The notes beneath the pieces were generated by a model. It had not been told where the DNA came from, ran no database searches, and saw nothing but the letters and a program-made list of their open reading frames with translations. DNA of 64,000 nucleotides from Schistosoma haematobium (lineage: Eukaryota; Platyhelminthes; Trematoda; Strigeidida; Schistosomatidae): positions 33,260,536-33,324,535 of the forward strand of contig NC_067198.1 of the NCBI RefSeq assembly GCF_000699445.3, read 5' to 3'. Each line of letters opens with the position of its first letter. Positions within the stretch are counted from its first letter, which is position 1. Position numbers and translations under genes: made by a program. This document shows, in pieces, positions 40,001 through 54,500 of the stretch.

Positions 40001-43000
40001 ACACAAATTTCACACTGTCAACATTTCCGATTTCTGGATTAATCAACAACAATCTCCTTCTTGTTTCAGCTAAATATTTTAAAACTAGATTTCGTTTCTC
40101 AATCAATTGATCTGGATCGTAATTCAAACGCCATAATGGAAGAATGGAGTCACGAAGTCTGTGAAGTGAAAAATAGTAAAGAACTATTAATTTATTCCAT
40201 TATTTAAAGAATTTAAAAAAAGTTGAACGAAAATTCGTCAGAAACAGTCAAAGTTAATCTTCTACTTCAAAATTTATTCAGAATTAAAGTTGAATTAATG
40301 GACTGAGAGAATTGTCTAGTATGTTATGACAACTCGTTTATCTGAATATTATGTTATATATTCATTTTATAATGTTAGTAGTAACCTTAAGCAAAGAGAT
40401 TAATAAATTAGATTCTGAAATAACACAAACAAATAAAAATATCTGGAAGATTAGCTAATCAATAAATGAAGAATTTCAGACACGGTCGATACTTTGATCT
40501 ATGTTTTCTGAGCCGCGTGGCTTCATTGAGAAGCTTTGAAAGTCGTTGTGAACAGCATGATTAGCATTTACTGTAGCATGAAGTAACCGATCTATCTAAA
40601 ATATTTAATTATTAAAACACTGATTATAATAAATGAGATACTGTAGCTAGTTAATAGTTTATTCATACCATAGAATATGGAAAAGACGACTCAAATGATC
40701 CAAACAAGCTCATAAAATGTATGTGCAAGCTGTATTTAGTTAAAGGCATTAAAAATAAAACTTGATATAATAAGAAATTTTTATTTTAAGAAGTTTGGGA
40801 AAACATTCAATACATCAAAGAACATAACACAAAGTAACAAGAAGAAAATATGTTTGAACATTCAGAAATAAAGGATATCGGAAAAAATATTTGTTTACAA
40901 CAAATTTGTAAGCTGCCAATTACAACTAACAAACTATTAAGGTACAAAGATACACATTCTGATTGGATCAATAAGTGTTACAAATTGTGACTAATGGATT
41001 TCACGTCGACTGAGTCTTAAATACGAATAATAAATACTAATTTATAACTGTAAAGACCCAAACAAAGATATATTGAAAACAATTATTCACTCTGATATTT
41101 TATTATTTTAAAACATTCCGTAAGGATTCGCAAACTGTTGATGGACAGTGGAATATAAATGAAATGATGATGTACCAAGATTTGATACTGTTAATATAAA
41201 AAATGGTAGATACTTACTTACACCTGTTACCCCTCGTGGAGGAGCATAGACCGCTCACCAGCATTCTTTATTCAACTCTGTCCTGGGCAATCCTCTCCAG
41301 TTGTTACCAGTTGATATTCATCCTTTTCATGCCTGCTTCCAATTCTCGACGCAGTGTGTTCATTGGCCTTCCTCTTTTCCGCTTCCCTTCAGGATTCCAA
41401 GTTAGCACTTGCCTCGTGATGCAATTTGATGATTTCCTCAATGTATATCTTATCCATTTCTAACATCTTTTCCTAAGTTCCTCTTCAGATGGAAGCTGGT
41501 TTGTTCTCTCCCACAGTAGGAGGTTGTTCATGGTATCCGACTAACGGACATTAAGTACCTTGCGTAGACAACTGTTTAGAAATACTTGTACCTTTTTGAT
41601 GATGATTATAGTAGTTCTCGAAGTTTCAGCTCTGTACAGTAGGACTGTCTTGACGTTCGTATTGAAGATTCTGACTTTGATATTGATTGGTAGTTGTTTC
41701 GAGTTCCATATGTTCTTTAACTGTAGGGATGCTGTCTAGGTACGTGCTTCCCTTGAAATGAGGCCTTTAAAATCCAGTCAACCACCAGAAGAGGGAGTGA
41801 GTAAGCAGCCTTGTTTGACACTAGTCCTCATTTGGAATACATTTGTCAGCTGTAGCCCATGCAGAACTTTAAAAAATGGTAGGTAGTACGCTAATTTTTT
41901 TTAGAAATATTCCGAATTCTAGCAAACTATTTTGTTTATTATGGTATGTGTATGCGTGTTCAATTCATTTCATGATTAACAATCATAGGAAGAATTTTTG
42001 TTAGAAAAGAAACTAATCAGTAAACTTTTTAACTGCTAAAAGACATACGTTTCGTGAGCTTTCTCCAAGTCAACTGGTTCACTTAACCAATCTATATGTT
42101 GTTCTTTTGATAAGAGTTCAGATTTTATTTCACTTTCCGCTCGCCTTTTCATTAATGGATCAGCATGAGGACGAGCAATCTTAACATATCCAGGAAGATA
42201 AAAAAATAAGGCATTTAACATCAAGCAGTAGAAATAAGAAAACTTTTATAATTATTATTGTTATTATTATCATTATTATTAACTCCGCCTGTAGCTCTTC
42301 TAGAGTTACTGCCGGTCCCAAGCCCGGGTAAAGGAGGAGGGTTGGGCATGGGGTTAGCGTCCCCATCCCGTAGAAAACTAACTCGCTAAAAAAACGCTTA
42401 CCAGAAAAAATAATTCAAACCATTTTAACTCTGCCCTGAGAGTTAGAAGGTCTTCATTTAGAAGAATTATGACGCTTCATGGTGAAAGCCGAATTCCTTC
42501 GGAAGCCACGAGGCCGATGCCCCTTCTAACAACCAGAGCAAAAATTTTTATAGGTACATGGAACGTTAGAACAATGTGGGAAACCGGGAAGACCAGCCAA
42601 ATAGCAACGGAAATGAGGAGATACAACTTGGCAGTACTGGGAATCAGCGAAACCCACTGGACCCAAGCTGGACAGAAAAGGCTAGCTACGGGAGAGATGC
42701 TGCTATACTCTGGTCACGAAGAGGAAAATGCTCCACACACACAGGGAGTTGCTCTAATGCTGTCCAAAGTAGCACGAAATGCACTTGTAGGATGGGAATC
42801 CCACGGATCCAGAATCATCAAAGCATCATTCAAAACAAAGAAGGAGGGGATCTTAATGAATATTATCCAATGTTATGCACCCACCAATGATAGCAACGAC
42901 GACATTAAAGATCAATTCTACGAGCGGCTGCAGTCAATCATAGAGAAATGCTCAAGAAAGGACCTCACCATTCTGATGGGAGATCTAAATGCCAAGGTCG

Positions 43001-45502
43001 GAATAGACAACACTGGATATGAAGATATTATGGGACGACATGGACTGGGAGAGAGGAACGAAAATGGAGAAAGATTTGCAAATTTGTGTGCATTCAACAA
43101 ATTAGTCATAGGAGGCACAATATTTCCACACAAACGTATACACAAGGCTACATGGATCTCACCGGACCACACTACACAGAACCAAATAGACCATATTTGC
43201 ATCAACAAAAAATTCCGAAGGACAATGGAAGATGTGAGAACCAGGAGAGGAGCTGACGTAGCTTCAGATCACCACCTAGTTGTAGCCAATTTAAAACTGA
43301 AGCTAAAAAAGAACTGGACAAGTGGACAAACAGCAATACAAAGGTTCAATACAGCCTTCCTTCGAGATACTGACAAACTCAATGAATTCAAGATAGCTCT
43401 CAACAACAGATTCCAAGCCTTTCAAGATCTACTGAAGGAAGAAGAAACTACCATGGAGGACAACTGGAAAGGCATCAAAGAAACATTGACTTCAACGTGT
43501 CAAGAGGTTCTGGGCCTAAAGAAACACCATCATAAGGAATGGATCTCTATAGAAACACTGGACAAGATCAAAGAAAGGAAGAACAAGAAGACAGCAATTA
43601 ACAACAGCCGAACACGAGCAGAGAAAGTCCAAGCACAAGCTGAATACATAGAAGCAAACAAGCAAGTGAAGAGGAGCATTAGAGCCGACAGGAAGAAATA
43701 CGTGGAAGAATTAGCAACGACGGCAGAAAAAGCTGCTAGAGAAGGAAATATGAAACAGCTCTACGATACAACGAAGAAACTATCAGGGAAATACAGTAAA
43801 CCAGAGAGGCCGGTCAAAGACAAAGAAGGCAAGCCAATCACTGAAATTCAACAACAGCGAAACAGATGGGTAGAATACTTCGAGGAACTCCTGAATAGGC
43901 CGGCTCCAATGAATCCACCGAACATCGAAGCAGCACACACAGATCTTCCTATAGATGTCAACCCACCAACGACGGAAGAAATTAGAATGGCCGTCAGACA
44001 AATCAAGAACGGGAAAGCAGCAGGACCCGACAACATACCAGCTGAAGCACTGAAATCAGACGTCGAAGTAACCACAAGCATGCTTTACCCTCTATTCAAA
44101 AAGATTTGGGAGGAGGAACAAGTGCCAATGGACTGGAAAGAAGGACACCTCATCAAGATTCCAAAGAAAGGAGATCTGAGCAAATGTGAAAACTACAGAG
44201 GCATTACACTACTGTCAATACCAGGGAAAGTCTTCAACAGGGTGTTGCTGAACCGGATGAAGGATGCAGTAGACGCACAACTTCGAGATCAACAAGCTGG
44301 ATTCCGTAAGGATCGGTCGTGCACAGACCAAATTGCAACACTACGGATCATCGTCGAACAATCAGTTGAGTGGAACTCGTCACTATACATCAACTTCATT
44401 GATTATGAAAAGGCATTCGACAGTGTAGATAGGAGGACATTATGGAAACTTCTTCGACACTACGGAGTTCCTGAGAAGATTGTCAATATTATCCGGAACT
44501 CATACGACGGACTACAGTGCAAAGTAGTGCATGGAGGACAGCTGACAGATGCATTCCAAGTAAGGACCGGAGTCAGACAAGGCTGTTTACTCTCTCCCTT
44601 CGTCTTTCTTCTGGTGGTCGACTGGATTATGAAGACCTCGACATCTGAAGGAAAACACGGAATACAATGGACAGCTCAGAACCAATTAGACGATCTGGAC
44701 TTCGCAGATGACCTAGCCCTCCTATCACGTACACGTGAACAGATTCAGATAAAGACAGCCAATGTAGCAGCAGTCTGCATCAGTAGGCCTCAGCATACAC
44801 AAAGGGGAAACCAAGGTCCTCAAATTCAAAGCGGAGAACAGCAATCCAATCACCCTTGATGGCGAAACTCTGGAAGATGTAGAATCCTTCACATATCTGG
44901 GAAGCATCGTCGATAGACATGGAGGTTCAGATGCAGACGTAAAGGCGAGGATTGGCAAAGCAAGGGCCGCATTCCTACAATTGAAGAACATATGGAACTC
45001 AAAACAACTTTCAACCAATATCAAAGTGAGAATCTTCAATACGAACGTCAAGGCAATTCTACTGTATGGAGCTGAAACTTGGAGAACTACAACAACCATA
45101 ATCAAGAAAGTACAAGTATTTATAAATAGCTGTCTACGCAAGATACTCAACATCCATTGGCCGGATACCATCAGCAATAGCCTTCTGTGGGAGAGAACAA
45201 ACCAACTTCCAGCTGAAGAGGAAATTAGGAAAAGACGATGGAAATGGATAGGACATACATTACGCAAATCGTCAAACTGCATCACGAGGCAAGCTCTAAC
45301 TTGTAATCCTGAAGGGAAGCGGAAAAGAGGAAGGCCAAAGAACACATTACGTCGGATAATAGAAGCAGATATGAAAAGGATGAATTACAACTGGAAAGAG
45401 CTAGAAAGGATTGCCCAGGACAGGGTTGGATGGAGAATGCTGGTGAGCGACCTATGCTCCTTCACGAGGAGTAACAGGTGTAAGTAAGTAAGTAAGTAAG
45501 TA

Positions 45503-45545
<43 letters not shown>

Positions 45546-48500
45546 CCGTTATACTAGCCTGAAGGTTATCACAATGAGACAAGATGAACTGACTTTTAAT
45601 TATGATTACTGACTAGGTATTCTATAAAAGTCTCAAAATTTATTACTGCTAGAATGATCACGAGATTACTCGATTTTTGTTATTAATGTTAAAGTTTTAC
45701 TAGTAACGGTAACCTCAAGTATTCTATTTTTTTACTGTGATTCAACTTTTTGGATCATCTCTGGGCTTTTCTGACTGGCTGCCACAACTTTTAGTTTGCT
45801 AATTTTCTGTATATTTTAAGGTCATACTTCCGTGACCATTTGGATTATTTCAGATTGCTCTGCTTGAATAGCAAGTTATTCCTACACTTAATCTTCTTCC
45901 TGTATTAGCAGATAATTGTTGAAGTACTGTGTGCCAAATGTAGTCGTCGAGTTCCTAGTAAAATCGTTTGTACTAAAATATCTCAACAGTCCCCGAATTC
46001 GCAAGTATTGTAGGTCAACCGGACAGCATGCAATAGTTGTAGTAATGCCTTATTTATCATTACAATTTCCACATATTGGCGTGAAACGAAAAAGACAATA
46101 TAGTTTGAGAAACATGGCACTTATGGACTCTAACCATAGATTAAGATTATCTCTATGGCTCGAATCCAAGACGCTTTGATCTCTCCACATGGCTTAGACC
46201 GGTAGTCAGTAAACTTCATGAACCGATAACAAATATTCACTTGTGTATCCGCAGTCCTCATCTAACCTGATCGAATACTACCCAAATTGTGCGTCAGAGT
46301 AGGTGATGCCTGGATAACATATTCCAGACGACATCAATCGATGGACATCTAGAGCCTTGAAAGCCAATTTACCATTTCTACCTAGAAACCCATATCCAAC
46401 CTTGAGAACTACTAGTTTGTAACCTCCAAAAATTAAGTGCTTTATTGCAAAGATAAAATGTCAGTTACACATAATTATAGGTCTACTTATAAAAACGACT
46501 CCGAATAACAAATGTTTTGATGCAGATAATACCGACAAAGTTTTTGATTGCTATGTTGTATGATGATGGCTGAAATTTATCAAAAAGAATATCTTTATCT
46601 GTGATTAATTTATGACCCTACTTTACAGTAAGACTTAAATGAATATAATTCATGGCTGATAATTATATGAGTCATTTCAAGGAACCTTCAGGAAAAACTG
46701 TAGTTTTCTTTTAAGAGAAAGAAAGATACCTCAGTGAGATATAAATTTATTTGAAAAAGCACTAGTGTCACAACTACTAAAATGATCGAGACATGGTCAC
46801 TCAAAGCAATCACCCTGAACACCTATCACACACTCGAGTTCGGCTCCTGAATCCGGGGCGTTCAGTTTTACAGCATACATAAGCAGCTTCAAATACCTTG
46901 ATTTTGTAGATCAGATGGATCTATGTTTATATTATTAAAATTTGCATTACTCAAAGTATAGTTGGTGTCTTTCCCAACGACGTTCAAAGCACAACAATCC
47001 ACAGGGTTGAAATCAGTGGAATTGGAGAATCAAAGGTCAGGAATGGAGAAGACCTGAAAATTTACAGTCGAGCATCTGGAGGTGTGACTGATTTTGGAAT
47101 CTTATTGGAAGACATATGATCTTCTAGAAGTCAATCTGTTTAACTAAGGCTCGGCGTCGATCCTCAGAATCTCCTTATAGTCATCCACATTCAGCCTGAG
47201 ACCCTTACAAGAAACATTCGAGAACCAAAAAAGTTCGAAGAACCTTTTTTGATCTGCAGGTAATCCATCTGTTATTATGTGTGGTGTACAGCTGGTCGTG
47301 ACAAAAATTCTGCCCAGAGAGGACTAAACTGGTGCTGATTTGGCGGAATGTTCTACTTTGATGAAGGTTTTTTTTGACTTCGTCAAAGCTTTTTGGTGAC
47401 CTTCCTGTCAGGAGTTGCTCTTTATTTCTATTGTATAAGTGGTAGCAGAGCTCTTCATTTGAAAACTGCTACATGGTGGGAGCTGCAACATCTATGTCCC
47501 ATTTTAAAGCTCATAATCACTTCCCAGGATCGTTCACCGACTCCTCTTGTAGTTGGTGAGTCAATTCTTGTATATAGGAGGAATCAGAACGTTTTTAAGT
47601 CCTTCTGCCGAAATTGTGTTCTTGTAGCATTCACCACAGCTCTTCATATCATACTTCATTGTTTGCATTTTGTTCAAACAACATTAAGCAATTGATATGA
47701 TAAAGAAATCTTCATCTCTAACGTGAATTATCACGATGCAGGTCATCCTTAACCATTATTACGGTAGGCTCAAATTGTCCAGTTAAAGTGACTTGAGTTT
47801 AATCAAGGTGAGTAGGCGAGTATCTGATTTATCACGCATAAGTAAATGCTTATGTCGCAATATATATAATTCTGTCCTTATATCTTTACGTCTATAAACT
47901 CTTGTTCTGATATATATCTACTCCTCTACTGAACGGTCGAAACACTGAGTGTGGTTAGGTCGACGCCACCCTTATACCAGCTCACTTTGAGATTGCTTGT
48001 TTCGTGATGTGATTCTTCTTCAAAACACCGGAGTACCATATCTGAACACAGAAATGGTAAAGTTGAAAATCTGACTTTGTCTAAATCATCTTAGGCAATT
48101 AAAACATATGTACAGTACCACTTCCTTTTTGCCTTCAGTATACACACGAAAGTTCAGTCAAGTTGAGTAATCCAAATAACGTTTACATTGGCGGAGTATG
48201 TAGGGAAAGAATACTTCTAGATGGCGGCTAGCAATCGAATTTAGGAAGTGTATTTCGTCTTACCCCGTGCTCGTCAGCTAAACACACCTACATCCTAGCG
48301 TTGATGTTTGTAATGTGGGACTGCAACCCATTACCTATCGTCTGAAATACCAATACATTATCCAAAAAAAGAATGAGCAACGATAGTCATCAATTCGTTT
48401 AACAGCCATGATATCTATTAGTATCACGAGTGATTCACATCTTCGATGATAACTTTTATAATAACTGGGAAAATTTGAGAATAATGGTAATACGCCAGAT

Positions 48501-51500
48501 TGAGAACCAAGAACTAACCTTAGCTTCTATTTTCGAACCTTTCCAAATGTGTCCATCCAAAACAGAGATAGCAAAATCACGATCAGCGGCAGATCTGAAA
48601 ATCGATTCTATGAAATATTTTACACAAATTACTCAAATGAAAGAAATGCTAAACCGCATTTTGGAAACTTTATCTTGCAAAATTTTACATTTAATGACTG
48701 CAACATCTTCTTCATTACCTTCAAATGAAAAATAAGAAAAAAGATTGAGATTGTACACCTTACTGTTATAAAATAAAGTACGCAAAGTAGACTAGTCAAA
48801 ATCTAGTACTTAACATCAATAATGAGAAGATTCAAAAAGCTTTAGAATGTTAAATTCATCTGCGTTTAACAAGTTAGTGGCTATATGAACTCAAGAGCCC
48901 AGTTGACAACGGTTCGCGTATTCGAAGCGAAAATCACTGGGTTTCAGTCCCGATATGAATGTTAACATTGGTATTAAGGTACATCCGCCTAGCGAACGCC
49001 TAACGGAACGAAACGCAGGACCTAGTGTCCATTGCTAGTCACTATCAAACCTAACTGAAAAACATGTGACTTAATGACAGTACCACGGCAGTTCTCTCAG
49101 GACGCATACGTCCCAAAAAATACATAGAAATTCAGTCCATAACATCAACAACGGGAAAATTCAAAAAGCTTTACTCATAAAAATGCAGGAGTTAGTTTAA
49201 TGTCGGGAAATTTTACAAGATGAGGTAGGTCAAAATTGTTTCAATTATTTACACTATATCAGACAGATAGAAGTATACGGGATAAGGTATAAATGTGGAT
49301 CTATTCAACTTGACACACTTAATATTAACACAATCACTAAAAAAAATTGAGAAGAGGAAAAGAAAGTTGGAATAATAGTTATACTTATAGTATTAGAAAA
49401 GGGCTAACGAAATTGAGAAGAGGTGAGAAAAAATCTGGCATTAAAGAATCATAGGAGAATGCAGAAAGAATACTTCTGTGTCACTGTGATTGATATTAAT
49501 ACATATCACTTGAAGTCTCAAAACCTGTGTTTACCGCTATTTTGAGCATTCAAAGAAAGTCTACACGTCGATATGACGTCACTGAACGATCTAATGTTGT
49601 GGCCTGACTGTCATTATTTTTTAGTCACATTATTCCTACGTTAACCATCTAGAGGGACTGGTATTCTACAATCAACATTAGCACTGTTCACTTGATTTCA
49701 ATACATTTATGAAGTTGAAAAATCGCAAGGCAGAAGACCAAACTCAAAAGAGTTAGATGAAGGTATAACCACTACTAAGAACATGCTTAATGCAAAGATA
49801 AAAGTGAACATGGGACGAAAACAGTCCTGATAAATACAAGATGATCTAGAATATTTAGATTCAGAATTGTTGAGTCCAGAAGGCATACTGCCTGTGTTAG
49901 TACTTCTCTAGTAAGCTTCTGAGAGTGTCTAGTCGTCTCTTGAATCGAAGGGGCAGACACCACAGCATTGGGCAACAAGTTCCAAGAATTGATGGCTCAG
50001 TCTAAAAACCTGTATCCCACGAATATTTTGCGCATTCTTAGCCTTTGTACTGACCTGCTATTTCCTCTAAGTTTTCCTGATATGGTAGGAAGAAAAAGAG
50101 GATACATCAGGTCCAAAATCATTTCTTAGTATTCAATACATCAAAATCAGATCAACTCTTGATCTACCGTAGGACAGAGTAAAGAGGTCAAGCTTTTCAA
50201 GCCGCTCTGTGTATGGCTAACCCCAAAGTTCTGGAATTGCGTGGGTACCTCCTCTCTGTACTTTTTCCACGATAGCTGAGTCACCTTTAAAAAACAAGGG
50301 ATTGAAGCCTGAAAGCAGTTTATAAGTTTGGATCTTAATACGGTTGTGAATACTGCAGTGAACATATTAGTATACAACTTGGTTGTAAACTCCTTAACTG
50401 CGACCACGATGAAGTGGGCCTTGGTCTTAAGATCATGGCTTATTGTTACCCTAAGATTATTGTGAGACCGGACTACAGGTACTGACTCTCCCATTATACT
50501 GTACCTATTTACCTATGTATCCCCAATGTACATGTAGACACACTTGGCCTCGTTGATGGGCATCAGTCATTTTTTAAACCAGATAATCAGGACATCTAAG
50601 TCCTCCTGAAGTGCACATCCATCTACATTTCCCATTATTTCTCGCCCAAATGTTATATCATCAGCGTAAAGTAGCATCGGAGACTCAACTACACTTGGGA
50701 GTTCATTTACATACAGTATAAAAAGTAAAGGATCTAGGACAGAGACTTGAGGTACTCCACTAAGTACTGGTTTTCAGGGGAAGCATTTTGAGTTTACTCT
50801 CATTTTCTACCACTCACTATGATATCCTTGACTCAATTTAGAAGACGTCTGGCGATTCCTGGATTTTTCAGTTTTAAAAGGAGTCTGTTATTCAGCACCT
50901 TATCGAATACTTTCCCGAAGTCTACGGCGACAACATCCGCCGATTCTCCATTATTTGGAAACTGACCATTTCTCTCTTGCTACAAGGAGGTTTATTGCGC
51001 AAGATAATCCTTTCCTGAAACCATGTTGTTCGCTGCTAAACAAGTTGTTGGTTTCTGTTATAATCCTCTCTTACGTTATAACCCAGCTATTCCTATTTCT
51101 TAGTATTCTCGGACACCAATTTACTCGACAAGTCCCCAAATTAGAACACGGTTGAACAGGAAATAGATTATATTCTAAATAACAAGGTTAGATGGAAGTA
51201 AGAAGCACAACAGGAAAAACGTTAGTATATTCATAGTTTTTACATGAGGAGATTTCTAGAGTATTCTCCAGGTATCGGCTAGCGCTGGTTGCATAAGAAT
51301 TAGCCAATCAGCGTGCACCAACGCGAGCGTGCATTGAGCATGATTTAATCCAGTCTATGTCCCGCTAACAGTTTCAATGACTGTCATTATGGCCTTTTTG
51401 ATTATTCTACGACACTAAATGAGGCTGACAGATCTGTAGTTTGATGAAGTTTGTCTTGATCCTACCTTATGAATCGGAGCGACGATTGAATCCTTCCAGT

Positions 51501-54500
51501 CGATAAGTAACTCACCTTGGTCAACTGACATAGTGTATTTGGGTTTAGTCCTACGCTTAGAGGAGGCTCTTGAGTGAAGACTATCCAGAAATAGTCCGCC
51601 ATGGCCTCTGCTTTGTGCTGGAGTTCCTCTTTCATTTGATGCACTCCCGTAAATAGGTTGAGAATCCAATAGTGCGTTCCCGTTCTGTAATTTATGTACG
51701 AGAAAAGTCTCTTCGGCTGCTTGATTACAAACTGTGTCAACCGCTATTCGTATTTCCCCGGAGCTGCCCAGATTGAGCTTATATACTTACTTCAAACGGA
51801 ACTTTTGCGTTCCATCATATTCGTTGTGTCAAAGCTGATGGTGATGTTCCAACATTTTTTCGTCTTAGTAAATATTAAGTATCTCGGTTCATCCAGAGAT
51901 GGCCGTGCTTTTCCTTCTTTGGGACTGTCCAGGGTATAAATGGTTGAGTTATTTGACTGTATAACTGCTGTGAGTCCAGGCCTCCCCTACTGATTCGCCG
52001 GAGTCTATTTCCCCGTTTTCAGTCGAGGCTGCTGAGTTAATCACCTTGATGTCTGCTTTCCATATATTAGGACTGACCAGCACAACTGCTTGACAGACTA
52101 TATTAACCGTGAACTTGAATAATATGACCGCAAGATCACTTCTCCCTATAGGTGGGAGGATCGTCATTTGAATGACATCATCACCGTGGGTGAAGACTAA
52201 ATTCAAGACAGACGAGGAGCTTTGATAGTCATATCTGGTGAGATCTCGTGTGTGTTGAGATAAAGCCGGAGAAATTGTGGTTTCTAACAATTTGTAATCA
52301 GATGATGGTTGTGATAACCCTACTTTTAAGTTTTCCCAATTTGCAGTGTGCATTAAGGTCACCTACCATAAGGTTTTTACACATGTTTGACCAGAATAAG
52401 TTTATTTAGGAGGAAGTCATCCACTACACATTCCGGACTGCGATGTACTACAACTAATAAAATGTCTTACCCTTTGCATTTCAGATGGCACTGCGCCAGC
52501 TCACATGTTTCTGAGTCGTGTGACTCTCGATAGCTCATATGGTTAATGTGCTTATTATGTTCATGATAACCCCACCACCTCTACAGTTTAGTCTGTAAAC
52601 CCAACAAAGGGACCAAACAGTTGGATTTCACCACCATGAGCTTCTGGAGTTAATCACGTTTCTTATGGAAATGGCATTAGGATTTTCTGTGTCCACCGCG
52701 GTTCTGAGCTCCGTCATTTTATTGGGCAGGTTGCAAGCATTTGTATAGCATATCTTTAATTACGTGAAATGATATCCCGTACCACCCAGAGTGGTTTGGG
52801 CATGGCTTTACTGCGAACTTTTACAACGTGAAAACCCCTAAGTACAAGGTTCTTTTACGAGGCGACTTGCTTGAGTACTTTCAGAGTCTACTTTTTGTCC
52901 TATTCTGTGAAGCAATATTAATGCTAACTCCTAATACTGTTTTGGGCAGTAGCTGGTTTATTGAGGACTAAATGTGGCTTAGATCGTGATCAAACTAAAC
53001 CTATGATTCTTTTTCTGAAGACTCTCTTAAATCACAAGAAAAAACAAACCCCTCTGCGAAGTATTTTGAAAAGCATTGAGACTTTTGGTTCCTAATCTCT
53101 TTGCATCTTCGCAGTCCTATTTGGCAGGAAACGTGCAGGTCTCGCTTTTTTTCTTCATTCCCTAGATGTTACTGTCAGTCAATCATTGACCTTATATTGA
53201 TTGCTGATCGAATCACCTACAACGTCCAGGCTTTGCTCATGAATATTCTATTTTTTGTTGATATGGGGATCAGTATGGGGTTCTGTAGTTGAAACTGTCA
53301 ACTCACATACTTTAGAGTTTGCTGTAATTTGCATTTTCTTTGCTTGCATCTTTCACTTGTAACCATGCCTATATTTATTTGTCACCCGCTAAACTGTGGT
53401 GGTCCATCTTGATGATTTCATTCAGATCTCAAGCTGTACTCATGAAGACGTCATTGCATCCTTGAGATCTGGCAGCTGCTCATCTCCTACTGGTTGTTTG
53501 TCTGAGGGCATCTTTCTATGTGTTCAGCAGCTCAATCGCCTCAAGAATCCGTAGAAATACGTGGAAGGCCTAGTAACGACAGCGGAGAAAGCTGCAAGAG
53601 AAGGAAATATCAAACAACTATATGACACAACGAAGAAACTGGCATGGAAATATAGTAAACCGGAGAAACCAGTCAAGGACAAAGAACGAAAGTCAATCAC
53701 CGACATTCAAGAACAGAGGAGCAGATGGGTAGAAGATTTCGAGAAACCCTTGAATAGGTCATATTCATTTAATCCACCGGATATTGAAGCAGCACCTACA
53801 GACCTTCCCATAAATGTCACTCCAACGATCGAAGAAATCAGAATGACCATCAGACAAATCAACAATGGGAAAGCAGCAGAACGTGACAATATACCAGCCG
53901 AAGATCTGAAGTCAGACACAAAAGTCACTGAAAACATACTCCACGTTCTATTATGAAAGATTTAGGAGGGAGAACAAGTTCAGACAGACTGGAAAGAAGG
54001 ACACTTCATCAAGATACCAAAGAAAAAAGATCTGAGCAAATATGAGAACTCAGCTGCAGAGGCATCACACTACCATCGGTACCAGGAAACGTCTCCAACA
54101 GAGTGTTGCTGAACCGGATGAAAGATTCTGCAGACGCCCAACTTCGAGAACAACAGACAGGATAATTGAGTGGCTTTAGACCCTAACTTAAACTTCCTTT
54201 TTAGGGATTTAACTTTATTATCTTGATTTATAACCCAAAAATATTTAGTGAAATAGGCCATTAAAGAAACTGACAAAGGAATGTAGTTCAAGAAAATTAA
54301 TCCGAAAGTTTATAACTGACTCATCTTTATCAGAATGGGTTTTGTGGAGATTTTAGAAATTTCACAGATTGAAATCATGAGTCAGTTGAAGCTAGACCAC
54401 CATTGAAAACCTGGAAGCACTGGACGGCCGTTTCGTCCTAGTATGGGACTCCTCAGCAGTGCGCATCCACGATCCACAAAACCCATTCTGATAATAATAA

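Noticed and set aside
47340..47700. LINE RT block (FFDFVKAFW)
   Set aside because: Only one motif-like word on the plus strand, with no neighbouring RT motifs in order; probably chance.
48430..48735. Open frame of 101 codons on the plus strand
   Set aside because: It is the antisense of TRMT2A exons 2 and 3, whose minus-strand reading matches the RRM with correct splice phases.
51949..52362. Separate minus-strand gene of 137 codons
   Set aside because: It reads as the CR1-like endonuclease region (LVFTHGDD), collinear with the rest of that element.
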